Below, one piece after another: positions 1 through 12,378 of a DNA stretch of 64,000 bases. Numbering within the stretch: position 1 is the stretch's first letter; each line of letters begins with the position of its first letter. A program made the translations under genes and the position numbers. The notes beneath the pieces were generated by a model. The model was not told the DNA's origin. It worked only from the letters and a program-made list of their open reading frames with translations, and did not search any database. The stretch comes from Pseudofabraea citricarpa (taxonomy: Eukaryota; Ascomycota; Leotiomycetes; Helotiales; Dermateaceae): contig JAPWGK010000002.1 in NCBI GenBank assembly GCA_029641185.1, positions 3,348,001 to 3,412,000 of the forward strand, in the 5' to 3' direction.

Positions 1-2
1 AT

Positions 3-29
3 GCTTACGACGATGATTTTGGAGAGTAA
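3..29 (+). CDS. possible 3' end of a gene cut by the window edge
   Basis: The first bases read in frame 3 as AYDDDFGE followed by TAA. An acidic tail of this kind is plausible for the end of a plus-strand gene that starts outside the window. Eight codons cannot identify a product, and the reading could be chance. Confidence 0.2.
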   Translation, partial: AYDDDFGE

Positions 30-688
30 GTTTGCCCTGTGTTCAAAGGAGGGGGGGAATGCTAATTATATTAGTGACGATTTTATGTGAAGCAACCCAA
101 CGCATCATCAATCATTTGTCGCGCCTCTACCTCTCCCAACTCCGCCTTCGCCAAAAGAAAGAAGCGTCGACCAAGCCCTTCGCCAAATATAACTACAGAA
201 AAGTCTGCTCACGCCCCCATCCGGCCAACAAGGACGAATCGAATGCAGTTCCACTCGAAGACAAGCCTAGCTGCCTCAATGAAGGGGGCATGGGGCATGG
301 GGAGGGAGCGCGATGATACAGCGCGGGTTTTATGGGGAGCCTTTTATTTCTCTATGTTTGAGGCGGCATGAATAGACTGCGTGATCTTTGCCCATTTATT
401 TGTCGGCATTGGTTTTTGCTTTTCTGCTTTTGAAACTATGCTAGGTACGTGGATGCTTAATGGGCCAAGAGCCAGAATGAAAATAAGACTGCAATACAAC
501 ATATATAGACACTTGGGTCTAGCCTATGACCATGATTTTACTTTCTAGAATACGGTGACTGGATACAAGTGATTTCTAGGTAGGTAATGGTAGCTAGCCT
601 ACCTCGAACCAACTTTGCATAGTACTTTCAAATGAAATTGAGGATCGCTGTATTCCGCATGCCCATGTGCCCATGTGCCCCCGCGTGC
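30..688. other. intergenic, no gene seen
   Basis: Two overlapping short open frames here have no recognisable domain, no intron signals and low-complexity composition. I see no RNA gene. It probably holds the 3' regions of the flanking genes. Confidence 0.6.
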
Positions 689-1708
689 CTATATCTTACT
701 ATCATTATTGCTCCTTCTCGTTGCCAGGTTTCTCTCCGCAGGGAGGACCAAAGACACATGATGACTGAGTGCTACAATCTCGCCAGCCTCGTCTAAGATA
801 ACAATCTCTAGATCCATTCTCCCATTCTTAATCTGCTTTGAGTTGACTCGCACAAACAGCCACTCGACGCCTTCCTCTGGGAGTGCTTTCTTGATATCCA
901 AATTCAAAAGGAGCGTCGGATACCAGAATTTGGCTGGGCGGGGATTGCCCTCCTTGCTATTCATGTCATATGGATTCTTGTCATTTAGCAATGCTTCTGC
1001 GGGCATGGGCCACATATCGCAGACATATCCCAATGATGCAGCTGTCCAGTTCTCACCCGTTGACATACGTATCCATTCATCTGCCAGTGTACGGTTTCCC
1101 TGCCCGCTTCTTGGAAAGTGAAATTGCGTCTTTACAGTGGCCTTGCGGAAACTGGAAAATGGCATAGCAGGCTGTCTTGTCCAGTTTTTGTCTTTATCCT
1201 GAGCTAAGAGCAACAAGTTGACGGGTGGAGCGTTAGGTTCTAGCTTATAAGCAGTCGATGAGCTAATGCCCTCCTCAGTATGGATATTGCTGTGGGTGAT
1301 ATATCCCACGACCTCTTCTCGCTTATCGTTCTCAGGGCCTTGTGAGAGCGCGACGTGGATGATGGATGCCTGTCGTCCTAGTTTGGTATCCCGTACCGTA
1401 AAGTGTGCTGCGCCTGCCTGAGTTCTTCGAAGGAAGTCAAGATGCAATGCTATGGTATGAGGTTGGTTCTGAGATGACAAGGTACTGGAGAAATGAGCCT
1501 CAGCGACTCTCAAAAATACAGCGGTGACATATCCTCCGTGTGGTACTGTGGCCGATTTAGCTCAGCTCAGAAGGCTGTGTCAGTCTAAGAAAAGGTTAAG
1601 GTACGTACCTGAGCCAATACACCAGTCATCAGGGAAGTATGCTGAATAGTCATGGGATGAGAGTTTCTCAAGTGCCGTTGCTTCCGCGAATGTGGTTGAA
1701 GAGGGCAT
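689..1708 (-). CDS. acyl-CoA thioesterase-like protein (double hotdog, TesB-like)
   Basis: Two exons, 1708-1609 and 1545-689, give 318 residues. The 63-nt intron has donor GTACGT, and splicing creates the sequence SVPHGGYVTAVFLRVAEAHF, typical of the first hotdog domain in the fungal thioesterase-like superfamily (acyl-CoA thioester hydrolysis). The C-terminal half, FWYPTLLLNLDI to LSHHVSLVLP, fits the second hotdog domain. The start is the first ATG of exon 1 (MPSSTTFAEATALEKLS); the longer open stretch of exon 2 begins only at a TTG, so it is not an independent start. No targeting signal is obvious. The substrate cannot be told from sequence. It is divergent from the ArfGAP gene across a 1.46-kb gap. 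Family assignment is good; the exact reaction is inferred. Confidence 0.8.
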
Positions 1709-3169
1709 CTTTGGGGTCGTGTATGGCTTTTTGCGTATGTGCTAAGGGATGGGACAAGATACTGTACTCATACAGTAGACCAGGCTAGCTTGGCGCTGTC
1801 ATTCATGAAGCGGAGGAACTTCCCCAGACAATAACTATTATTGCCGGTGGGAGCCTCGGCACGGCCCCTTATCGATAAGGATACCAGTAGCCCCCTCGAG
1901 GCCCCTAACCCTAAGCCCCCAAATCCATCCTTCGCTCTTTTTTCTCCCTTCTCTTCCATTGTTTCTTTTTACTTGTTTGGTTCAACAGCGGAATGCTTAC
2001 GATTTACAGGAAAGGTTGGTGGCAGCAGAGGTGGGAAATGTGCAGGGGATGCTGCTGATTGCAGATCAAGTCAGATGAGACTCGAGGGGAGACGAGGGGA
2101 GACGAAGGGCGTGTGTCATCATCCTTCGAATAGGTAGAATCACCGGTCCTGCGCCTGCGCCTGCTTTCGTGCTGGTTGAATGTGACGTGACTGTAGGGCT
2201 GGATGGATCACAATAATGGGTATGGTCAGTCGTTCAGGCCAGGTGGCATCCATGATGTTGGAGATGTAAGGGAAGCCAGGTACAGTACGTGAGTACGTAC
2301 TGTACCTACATGGCACATGCACCTGGTGCAGCGTGTAGATACAATACCTATGTGATTGTAATTTGTTACCCCACATTGATTTCCAACACAGCCTCGTCTT
2401 GGCCGACTAGCCAGACGTCAGACGCTTCAGCGATTCAGGGGAGTGACGGGATCATACAGGTCCAAGTGCCAGTGCCAGCCCCAACAGCCCCAACAGCCCC
2501 AACTGGAGGAGAAGAGTTGTAATAAGTCAGCAAGCAGTAACAGTACAGTAACAACAACCGGCAGAGAGATTCCCTGTCACTCGATCACTCTGTCCAGTCC
2601 AGTGTCCAAAGACTCATGCCATCTCCACTCTGCGGATATAAAATCACGCCCAACCAATGTGAAACATTTACCTTCTGCCACCGCAAACCTAAAATTAAAA
2701 TATAAAAAAAAAGCGGTCCTGCTACTTAATTACTGTGTTACGCTCGATTGGCGTCGACTAGCGCCCAGGATCAACTTGTCGTCACGCCCAAACCGCCCGC
2801 GAGACACAGCGCAAAAGATCCCTGAGATTGCCCGAGAGAGGCAAGGCAAGGCAAGGCAAGGCAAGCCAGAGAGAGAGAGAGCCACACAGAGATCGCAGCC
2901 ATACCTTACCTAACCATACCATACCTTACCTACCTACCATCCCGTCCCTAACGTCTCCTCCACAGCATATACCATCTTGGATACATGCACCTCCATCTTA
3001 TCCCCCCTTCGCCCGCCCGAATAAATGATACAGTCCACATCTTACAAACAGCGTTCGACTGTATTGTCAAGGCCCGAGCCTAGCTAAGACTACGCGCGCG
3101 ATATCATATCTGCGGGCGCGTCCTTGGTGGGGTCGACTTGATTGCCATCCCAGATTTCCAGATTGAAGG
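1709..3169. other. divergent intergenic region
   Basis: Shared upstream region of the thioesterase (-) and ArfGAP (+) genes. It holds a GTAC palindrome (2280-2305), runs of CAACAGCCC, a GCAAG short tandem run near 2841-2862 and a CCATACCTTACC-rich tract near 2900-2940 typical of fungal promoters. The short open frames are low-complexity and unlikely to be genes. Confidence 0.6.
2280..2305. promoter_or_regulatory. GTAC-rich perfect inverted repeat
   Basis: Two 11-bp arms, GTACAGTACGT and ACGTACTGTAC, are perfect inverted complements separated by GAGT. Related GTACTGTAC strings recur upstream of the C2 gene and the permease. A regulatory role is inference; it could also be simple repeat drift. 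Confidence 0.45.
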
Positions 3170-6100
3170 ATGGGTGTTGTCAGTAGCAAGCCGGAGGAGG
3201 TCGCTGCGCTGTATCTGCGCGACCAGAACAGACGTGCGTGCTCCCATCCTACCCCTTCGACGGCTTCTGAGCTTTTGGGCTTCTGCTGATGTTTTTCAAA
3301 AAAAAATATAGTAACCATCTCGTCCCTGACTGTTACCAATTCTCGACGCCGGGCGGTTCTGAATGTCATCCCCAATGCCTTCCCTGCGACCAAGGTATCC
3401 GCGACTCGAGACGTCGGTGATAATAGTGTAGTGGAATATATCCAGGTAGGCTTGCTCTACTCTGCAGCACCCAGTTTGTGTCGCTAAATCTCAAAAAGGA
3501 CCCAGAACCATCTGCAGCAACAGCTGTCCCTAGTTTTATCCTCAAGCTCAACAACGACGAAGAGCTCACATTCAACTTCACATTCATAGTCCGCCAATCG
3601 CAGCAGGTCGTCAACGCCAGCAACGGTACACAGGAGCCCGCTGGTGCTTTGGTAGACACGATTATCAACGGCCTGACATATGTCTCAGCCTCAACAGCAA
3701 AGGAGGTGGAGAACCTGGTGACCAGAGAGTTTCACGCCGACCCCAATCTTCACAAGAATGCCAATGTGCAACTCATGGGCGATTACGCTACTGGTGGAAG
3801 CCAATCAGTCTCGTTTGAATGGTCATGGAAATGGAAACCACCAAAGCCTACCGAAGACCGAGGAGGCGGCTGGAGAAACAATTGCAGTGTATGTTCGGTA
3901 AAGAAAAAATCATCTTAGAGGCAGACTGCTAATATGCTGACAGTTTGTTGAATATGATCAACGAGCACATCGGTTGAATACCCTGGCAAGCTTCTCTTTC
4001 TGGGTGGCCAGTAAGTGAAATATCCATTCATCACCAATTTCACTCTAACAACCAATGCAGACCATCAAGTATATATGAGCCAACCAAATTCGCCTTCACC
4101 AACAAATGCTTTTCACCTTATCCCTCCTCCTAAATTACGGCTCCCTTCCTCGCAGTCTATGGACTCTCGTATTAGCAACAATGATACCCAGTCCTACGAT
4201 GAACCCTTGTCCCCAAATATTGCCGCCTTAGAGCCTGGCGCGGCATTTCCTGTATTGCCTAAAGATGCCGTCAAGGTTGATGTCTCTTGCCAAAGACCCG
4301 GGGAAGACATGAGCGCAACGGAAGATGGGCCCTTGTTCAGAGCTACTATCAAGTCTTTAGAACAGAAGACAGGAAATATGCGAACACGTATGAAAAAGGT
4401 CTTGAAAAAAGCAGAGGCGGCGCACCAAGCCCAAGTTGAGTGCAACGATGCCGTTGCAGGTTTTATGGATGCTCTTCGAGAAGCGTCGTCCTCAAACGCC
4501 AATGCAGTACAACCAGCACTCGAACATTATTTCGACAAAATAGCTCGGGAAATATTGCAGTATGAGAAATCGAATACCATTAATCTGCAGAGAATCATCA
4601 TCGATCCTCTCACAAAGCTCTACAACCTGGACATAAAGCAGGCCGAGGCTAAAAAGCGTGATTTCGAGGAGGAGAGCAAAGACTACTATGCTTATGTCTC
4701 ACGCTATCTTGGCCAGCGATCGGACGGCCTGAAGGCTAAAAAGCGAGATCAAAGTGACACGAAATATCAGACTAAGCGACGAAACTTCGAGTTGAAAAGA
4801 TTTGATTATTCATCATTTATGCAGGACTTACATGGAGGGCGCAAAGAACAAGAAGTTTTATCTCATTTGACAAAGTATGCCGATGCTCAGACAAAGAGTT
4901 ATTTACAGGTGGCCAAAAAGGTCGAAGGGCTTTTACCACAACTCGACGCATTGAATGCTGAAGTTCAGGAAGCAGACAAGGAGTTCCAATATCAACGTAC
5001 CGAGCGCGAGGAGAAGAGACGAAACCTTGAGAAGAGCACAATTACTTATGTCGAACCCGACACAGTTCCAGCTGCCATTGGAGCAATGGCTTCAGTTATG
5101 TCCGGTAATAATAGCGGGGCATATACTTCCGACTCCGAGATTGGGCGAGCAGATAGCTCTTCTTCACAACTTAGAGCGGTACCAACTAACGGAACTACGA
5201 TGTCAATGTCTGCCAATGGCACACCGAGTGAATTCTCAAGATCTCCGGGGAGTCTACAGTCTACTGTAGGCTCGGTCAGCAGCCCTGGCTTGTCGAAGTT
5301 TAAAGGCATCCGTGACCTTGAGGAAAGGGATCACTCTCAGCTCACTTCAAGCGAGAAGAACGGAACGCAGCGCAAAGAAGGTCTTTTATGGGCTCTTAGC
5401 AGACCTGGAAGCCATGCAGACCCAAGAGGTCTTAATAAGCAAGCTTGGCATAAGTAAGTGACAGGATACAATTCGTAGTTGCGAAACTAATGTTCGACAG
5501 ATTTTGGATCGTTCTTGACGCTGGGAAGCTATCTGAATATAGCAATTGGAAGGAACGGCTAGATCTACATATGGAGCCGATTGATCTTCGTATGGCATCG
5601 GTGCGAGAGGCTCGCAATGCAGAGCGTCGCTTTTGCTTTGAGGTTATAACGCCACAGTACAAGCGAGTCTATCAGGGGACCTCGGAGGAAGATATGAACA
5701 ATTGGATTTCTGCAATCAACAATGCTCTTCAAAGCGCTGTGGAGGGAAGAGGCATGCGGGACATGCCAGCGCCCGTGCCGCAACCTGAGAGCCATTCGAT
5801 ACGCAGAGATATTGGATCAATTTTGACTGGCAAGAGCTCGTCAATCAATCGTGGGAGCAATTACAGCCAACCTTCCTCCGCCAGCAATGCTGCAAATAGT
5901 GTCTTTAGACGAACGACTGTCGGTGCTAGACCCACCTATGCGCGTACAAGCAGTAACAGTTTTGACGAAAATCCTGACAAGCTTTTGCAGCTCTTGCGCG
6001 AGGCAGATCAGGGGAATTGCTGGTGCGCGGATTGCGGTTCGGGGATCAAGACTGAATGGGTTTCGATAAATTTGGCCATAATCCTCTGCATCGAATGTAG

Positions 6101-6803
6101 CGGGATACATCGGTCTCTAGGAACGCACATCAGTAAGGTGCGCTCCCTTACACTTGACATCAACTCCTTCACGACGGATATTGTCGAGCTCCTGCTTCTC
6201 GTGGGAAACCGTGTTTCCAACATGGTATGGGAAGCCAAGTTGGATCACTCAACCAAACCCACCCCTCAAGCTACTCGTGAGCAGCGACTAAAATTCATCA
6301 CAGCCAAGTACGTGGACAGGGCATACGTGGAACCCATCTCAGCTGCCCTGTCGAGGTTTGCCACTCCAAACGAAACTCTGGTAGCAGCTGTAAAGAGAAA
6401 TGAGGTCCAGCAGGTCATCTATGCCATTGCATGCAAAGCCAACGTCAATGTCACAGACAAATCAAGAGGAACCCCATTGATCTTCTTAGCACTTGCTGCC
6501 GCTGATCCAGCATCTCCGTCTCCTGGAGCTCCGCCCCCTGCACCAGACAAGACGGTGGCGTTTCCCATCGCCGAACTACTGGTTCAAAATGGGGCAGAGA
6601 TTCCGACTTCCCTGCCGCACTTTCCATTAAGTCGCGGTGCTTCGTTGTATATTGATCAGAAACATGGTCGGAATGCGACCTCTGGGGACACTCTAGGGGC
6701 CTTGCCCAGCCCAGCAGACAGACAAAAAGAAAAAGAAGCGAGGCTGCAGAAACGGGTGAGTGCCGGTGGGCGGCTAGCGAAGACTCCCATCCAGGAGCGC
6801 TGA
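3170..6803 (+). CDS. ARF GTPase-activating protein with BAR, PH, ArfGAP and ankyrin-like regions
   Basis: Six exons (3170-3233, 3312-3445, 3499-3888, 3944-4010, 4061-5453, 5501-6803) give 1116 residues in one frame. Domains in order: an N-terminal fungal region (about 1-220), a BAR-type coiled coil (about 305-535), a serine-rich linker, a PH domain starting near residue 660 and entering exon 6 at FWIVLDAGKL, and an ArfGAP zinc finger from about 840. The finger shows CADC, then CIEC, then the arginine finger IHRSLGTH. Ankyrin-like sequence lies at about 980-1060. This is the ACAP/ASAP architecture, as in fission yeast Csx2. It should stimulate GTP hydrolysis on ARF at curved membranes in Golgi or endosome traffic. 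The 53-nt intron before exon 3 ends at CAAAAAG; a nearer AG would leave it too short. Confidence 0.92.
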
Positions 6804-7874
6804 GGGGCGAGGGGCAATGGTTGTAACGATGCGATGAATCTGGAGATACCATGGGAATTGTTTCGATGAGGATTGCATTGTTGGCGTTGTGATTTGCATG
6901 GAACGAAGGTGGGCGGGCGGTTGGGCACGGTGGGGAGCCAGCCATTGTATGTGTCTGAGGCGAAGACATGTTGGATGAGGCCATGTTAGGATAATATTAA
7001 TGGGGGGTTCGGGTTCAAGAGGCTTGTGCAGCAATGTGCCATGATCCGTGTGCCATGATCCGTTGTGCCAGTACAGTACGGTACAGTAAGTATGGTAAGT
7101 ATGGTATGGTGCCAGTGCCAGTGCCAGTGCCAGTGAGTGCCATGTCCGCCATGTCCAAGAGTTCGGATAAGTTTGCCGTGAGATGCCTGCCGCGTATCAA
7201 ATTCGGTCGAGCGACGTCATTAGCTCAATCCCTCGTCCAGCTCTTCTCGTTTCAGTGGGTATGAGGTGGTGGGTACGTACAGTGCCGGTAACACCGCTGT
7301 AAGGTAGAGGTCCTGTAGGCCCAGCTTGTGTAGTACAGTATATACACGGTAGACACAGTACAGTCCTAAGTACCTAAGTACCTAGCCTAGCTAAAGGAGG
7401 AGAAGGAGAGAAGGAAGCGAAGGGCGAAGGGCGAAGGGCGAAGGTGAAGGAAATCAGGGTTCACCTTGGCAAAAGCTTGGTTACTGCTCGTGCACTTCTT
7501 CCGTCAGCCCAGCCACCATTGTTCGCAGCCTCGTATGGAAACTATGGAACACCCCCAGTCATCGCAATCAAGCATTTTAGCCTTGGTCCACTCCTCCCCA
7601 CTGGCCTCGTCGGGCCCGTCGCAGCGCAGCCCTCTGTATCCTTCTCACATTCTCACCATCGTCATTATTATTATTACTATTATTGCTGTTGTTGACGTTA
7701 TCGTCGCAGACTTTGAGTGTGTGTGGTGCCAGTCCATTCGCAATCTCAATCTTCCAGGCGACGACCGAGAATCCTTTTGATGAGCTCGGCTTCCCGCGCA
7801 TCCTTTTGCTCCTACCTCTGCTCCGTCTTCGACAGCCAACAATACACCACTCCTCGCACTCTTTGTCTAGCGCC
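6804..7874. other. intergenic; promoter of the C2 gene
   Basis: Contains GTACAGTAC-type strings near 7070-7100 and 7320-7380, a GTGCCA tandem run near 7110-7140, a GAAGGGC run near 7420-7445 and a TTATTATTAC run near 7664-7685. The open frame runs through part of it in phase with the C2 gene but lacks a good start before 7875. Confidence 0.55.
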
Positions 7875-9675
7875 ATGGCCGAGAACGAGAAACATACTGA
7901 GCCATCGGGGCTCGAGAACCATTCGTCCAACAGCAATGCGCAGACGAGCGACTCAGAAAGGCAACATTCAAATCCTCTAATGGAGAAAACTGCTGCTGCG
8001 AAGAACAAGATCACCACACAGAAGAAAAAGATGACGGATAAAGAGCCGGCGGGTGGTTTCGACGATACCCCTATCCCATCTGCTAGCGATGGTTATACTG
8101 TACGCTTCACCTTCCATCGAGCAAAGAACCTGCCGGTCGCCGATCTCAATTCACGCTCGTCGGATCCCTATATCCATGCGACGTTGACATCGGCCCTTCC
8201 AAAGAGGCACAAGGAGGACCCCGATATGATACTCAGGACCAAAACAATACACAAGAGTACGGATCCGGAATGGAACCAGACATGGACTGTTGCGGGGATA
8301 CCGTCAAGCGGATTCCGCCTAAAGTGTAGATTATATGACGAGGACCCGTCTGACCACGATGACAGGTTAGGAAATGTTACCATTCACGTAGGGCATATTG
8401 ATACCAGTTGGCCCGGTATACGCGAGGAAGCATTCGACATCAAGAAGAGGATGGCAAGTAAGCGAGCATATCTCTTAAGAGGCTGCGTATCCATGTTGAA
8501 TAGAGAGATTCACATGAGTGGCAGCTTGTTCGTAAGTGCAGAGGTGCTTGGTGAGTCCGAAAAGCCTTATGGTAGGATGTATACAGTGGCGGAGACGTGC
8601 TGGTTCAAGCATTACTCGCCCATGATTGGCAGGCTTGCAGGGACAAAGGCGCCTGGTAGTTCACAAGGAGGGCAAGACTCAAAGACAGAAAAATACGAGT
8701 AAGTTATCTTAGCATCGAGAAGACTAGATTGTTGCTTACCGTTCATGAAGCTTCCAAGCAAATCAGTTCCAGCTCCAAGGCCCTGTTCCAGAACACCTAT
8801 ACCATCGCTTTGTGGAATTCAAGCCGTTCGTGAAAGGCATGTTCTCACAAACCGGAATTCGGGGTCGGGTACTAAATAAAGCACTACATCATCAACATAG
8901 TCACGTTTACAATTTTAGCAACTCAACAGAGTATGGGGTGGTGGAGCCCAAGTCGGAAGAGGCCTCATTACAATTTCTTAAGATGGTGCATTTCGATGAA
9001 GGGGGGCGCATTTTTACTTATGTTATCACAATCGATGGGCTCTTCCGCTTTACCGAAACTGGGAAGGAATTCGGCATTGATCTATTATCGAAGCATACCA
9101 TGCACAGCGATGTGAATATTTATATCGCCTGCTCAGGAGAATTCTTTGTCCGAAGACTCGCTCACCCCAATGAACACACCCATTCACCAAACCAGAAAAC
9201 CCACCCAGATTCAGATATACCCGGCGGGCCGCCCAAATCACCTCCACCGGCTGATCCAAGGCATTATGAGCTGATCATTGATAATGACTCTGGCACGTAC
9301 CGACCCAAAGGTGATCTCCTTCCAGAGTTGAAGGCCTTCCTCAAAGAACAGTTTCCTGGACTACACATTGTGACTAAAGAATGTACGGACAAGGTACTTG
9401 AGAAGATGAAAAAGGAACAGGTTACGCGCAAGAAGAAGGAGGGAAAGGATATCCAGCTCGTCCAGAACTCAGATGACGACATAAGCAGTTCTGACGAAGA
9501 AGAGCTGGATCGTAGAACCAAGGGCAAGAAAAAGAGAACGCCACGGCAGATGGCCTATGAGGCTCTAGAGGATCCAAAGAAAGTAGTCGAGGACCTGATA
9601 CCTGGAGAAAAGGGACGACATGACCGAGAAGAGCGCGAGACGGATGGGGATCAAGCCGCGACTGCTGCTACCTAA
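7875..9675 (+). CDS. C2-domain protein
   Basis: Two exons, 7875-8698 and 8751-9675, give 582 residues; splicing reads TEKYDFQANQFQLQG across the junction. The start is the ATG in GCCATGG, the best context; 64 upstream codons are open but poor. A charged N-terminus precedes a C2 domain at about residues 72-190 (GYTVRFTFHRAKNLPVADLN, SSDPYIHATL, TDPEWNQTW, LYDEDPSDHDDRLG), with the acidic residues expected of a calcium-dependent lipid-binding loop. The second half is conserved in fungal C2 proteins but has no named enzymatic fold that I recognise. The C-terminus is rich in lysine and acidic runs. Membrane binding is likely; the specific job is unknown. Confidence 0.85.
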
Positions 9676-10118
9676 TATCCATGAAGGGATTACGTTCAAA
9701 TATTAATAAACACTCAGCTATTTAGTAAAGTTTAGTCGATCCGCTGCTAATTTGCGCTTTTGGGGGTATCTGGTACTCTTTAATTCCTATGGCGAGAACG
9801 AGAAGGGCGTTGCTTTTGGGTCTTTATATGGCAGGTTATCTATGTTAGCAGACCTATTCCTAGGAATTTAACGAACGCTTTATTGATATTTGACATTAGC
9901 GGGAGAGTTCTCAGCTTTAACTTCGGAACCAAGGCCGCAACATGCTCCCAAAAGGGCGGGATTTGCTGTTATACTTTGAACTTAACATTGATGATACTTG
10001 TGTCACTATGACTCGACAAACATTCCTCCCATGGCACCGGGTATCTAAAAAGAGACCGATCCCTTTCCCAGCCTACCAAAACGCCTTAGTTACAATCATC
10101 CATCCTGTCCCGTGGCTT
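9676..10118. other. convergent 3' intergenic region
   Basis: Lies between the ends of the C2 gene (+) and the RAD60-like gene (-). AT-rich 3'-UTR-like sequence; no RNA gene or repeat seen. Confidence 0.6.
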
Positions 10119-11560
10119 TCATCTCACATGAGCTTCTATGACGTCCATGTCACCTAGATCCGCCTCACCACATGTAGTATCTGCCTCCAGCTTGTCACCA
10201 TCAAAATGTAACGCTAGGTCCTTCTCCTCTTCAATGTGTTGAAAAGCGCGAAATTTAGACATTATCTGAGCAATAGACGTGGTCTCCTTGACGATTGTTT
10301 TAAAATCTGGTAGGTTGCGCGCTCTTACAATTAGCTTAAATCGAAGAATTTCTGGCTCTGGCTCCAGTTCTGGCTCATTGTCTGGCTCAGCTTCCAGTTG
10401 TGAGAGTGGATTTCCAACAAGGCGTCTTCGTTCTTCTTCAATCATTCGCTGGTGTGCTACAAAAAGTTCCTCGTTCCATGCTTCCATGTGAATGCGTCCA
10501 TCTGGGTCGAAACCATCTCCGCCTGAAATCAACTTGCCGTTTTCATCGGCCTTCAATCCCATTGCTCTACAAGTTGTGATGTCAAAAAGTCTCTGGTTTC
10601 TCCACGTCAAGAATATTGAGGATTTGACCTTAGGGTCAAGTGGGCGGCCGTCTATCGTCTGCTTATCGCACCATATTAAGCGCACCATCTTGAGAGATTG
10701 AGATATCTTCCGCTTCATCATTATCGGCTTTGAACCTTCAATCACAGACGAGATGAAAATCTCCACCGCCGGATCGTTTGCAGCTTGACCCTGTGCTTCC
10801 GTGCTGACCGTCGTGTTGTCCACGAGCTGGTTCGCCTGCTTCTGCCTGGCTCGCTCCCGTGCTCTCGCTGCCAACTCAGGAAACTCCTCATCTTCATCAA
10901 GCTCTAGCCTATGGTCCTGCTGAATATTTCCCGGATCCTTTCTTGAATTTTCACCTCTTAAGTTGGCTTTTGCCTTCTTTGAAGCCGGCACAACGGGCTT
11001 TACATCTTCGTCGCTGTCGCTCAGTACATATACAGTTGATTGCAGATTGGTCCTCGGATGGTGTTGTTTCGCTTGCAGATCCGTCTTGTATCGTTCTGCC
11101 AGTGATGTCTGCGGGACTTCATTTATTGGGGCAGAAATCGATCTAGACCTGCGACTTCCCGGACTTGACTGGGTTGAGGCTCTGTTGCATAATCAGGATA
11201 AGCCTTGGTTGTGAAATGAATATACCCGGAAACTGACCTGCGAGTCCACAAAGCGCCATCTTTCTGGTCATCCTCAGGCGAACTTGCGCTCTCACCCCCA
11301 GAAAGCCTTCTCTTCTTGTCTCCTCTTAAAACTTCCTGGCCGATGCTCGATCGCTTGCGGTCAAGGTACACTGCCTTCTTTTTCTGATCCCGTTCCTTTT
11401 CGGCGACAATTATGGGGAACAGTTCCTTCGCCCTGCTAAAAAAGTCCACGGACTCCTCTGCCTCGTCCTCTGCCACCTTCTCCGGTGCTCTCTTTGATTT
11501 ATTGAACAATGCGCGCTTCTTTGGGGGATTCCCGGGTCCTGCAGCGTGTCCACCGGCCAT
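10119..11560 (-). CDS. Rad60/Esc2/NIP45 family protein with SUMO-like domains
   Basis: Two exons, 11560-11238 and 11181-10119, give 461 residues. A basic, low-complexity N-terminus is followed by a candidate SUMO-interacting motif at about 157-166 (VYVLSDSDED), a first SUMO-like region at about 245-330 (VEIFISSVIEGSKP to LDPK) and a C-terminal Rad60-type SUMO-like domain at about 387-461 (LRFKLIVRARNLPDF to DMDVIEAHVR). Family members act in the nucleus with the SUMO E2 Ubc9 and Smc5/6 in recombination repair and replication-fork stability. It is divergent from LSM6, with 270 bp between starts. An acidic PE repeat (EAEPDNEPELEPEPEI) precedes the last domain. Orthology to Rad60 or Esc2 specifically is not resolved. 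Confidence 0.88.
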
Positions 11561-11830
11561 AGTTGTGTTGGTTTAATTCTGCGTGTCGCAAAGTGAGGGA
11601 GCAGTAAGTGATACAGTAGAACGAACTCCCGTGAACACCCCACAGTCTGGCGTTGCGCTACTGTAGGCACGGCCACCCTTGTGTCGCGGTCGCGGTCGCG
11701 GTTCTAAGGCTCGCAATGATGCACAAAGAATTTCAGCCTCATCCGCTCCATCCCCGCCATACCTTACCTACCCACTACATCATCATCAAAGCCCACCCTC
11801 CCACTTTGTGACTGCATACATTCCACCAGC
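11561..11830. promoter_or_regulatory. bidirectional promoter, RAD60-like / LSM6
   Basis: Only 270 bp separate the two divergent start codons, so the promoters must overlap. A GGTCGCGGTCGCGG run and ACCTTACCTACCC lie in it. Co-regulation is inferred from spacing only. Confidence 0.5.
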
Positions 11831-12132
11831 ATGGAGAACGGCACTGCGACCCAAGGCGAAGGCAAGGACCCTTCTGGCTTCCTCAGCGAGATCATCGGCC
11901 AAGGGGTCACGGTCAAGCTGAATTCTGGAGTCGTTTATAAAGGTGCGTGAGGTCGATTGGGAGCTCGCGCTGTTTCATGGCTGACCCATCTACAGGAGAG
12001 TTACAGTCCGTGGATGGCTACATGAACATTGCATTGGAGAAGACCGAAGAACATGTCAACGGGGTCAAGAAGAGGAGCTATGGCGACGCATTTGTGAGAG
12101 GGAACAACGTCATGTACATCTCGGCAGACTGA
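11831..12132 (+). CDS. LSM6: U6 snRNA-associated Sm-like protein LSm6
   Basis: Two exons, 11831-11942 and 11996-12132, give 82 residues, the normal size for LSm6. The 53-nt intron has donor GTGCGT and acceptor CTACAG and splits the codon in VVYKGELQ. Sm1 is GFLSEIIGQGVTVKLNSGVV through SVDGYMNIAL; Sm2 is AFVRGNNVMYIS. LSm6 is part of the heptameric LSm2-8 ring that binds the U6 3' end in the nucleus and of the LSm1-7 ring that binds deadenylated mRNA in the cytoplasm for decapping. It faces the methyltransferase gene end to end, 246 bp away. Confidence 0.96.
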
Positions 12133-12378
12133 ACAAGAACTCTATACTGGTAGACATCGGCGTAGGACAGAACTTAGGTCTGGATTGGGTGGGCACAAAT
12201 GGCCTGGCCAGCGCATCCAGACCTACTGGGGCAGCAAGCGGACGATCATTTGCGCTTATGATGTAAATCCGCCTTCGTGGACACACGATAGGAACGACAA
12301 CATCGTGTCCTATTATTCGGGCCTAGACGCAATCTATCTCTGGCTTTTCAAAGACCCAGCATGAGCACTCCTATCATC

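Noticed and set aside
2443..2913. 156-codon plus-strand open frame upstream of the ArfGAP gene
   Set aside because: Composed of low-complexity promoter runs such as GCAAG and GAGAGA; weak start and no domain.
7683..7874. Upstream start for the C2 protein at 7683
   Set aside because: The extra residues are hydrophobic, leucine- and serine-rich promoter sequence, and the ATG at 7875 has a far better context.
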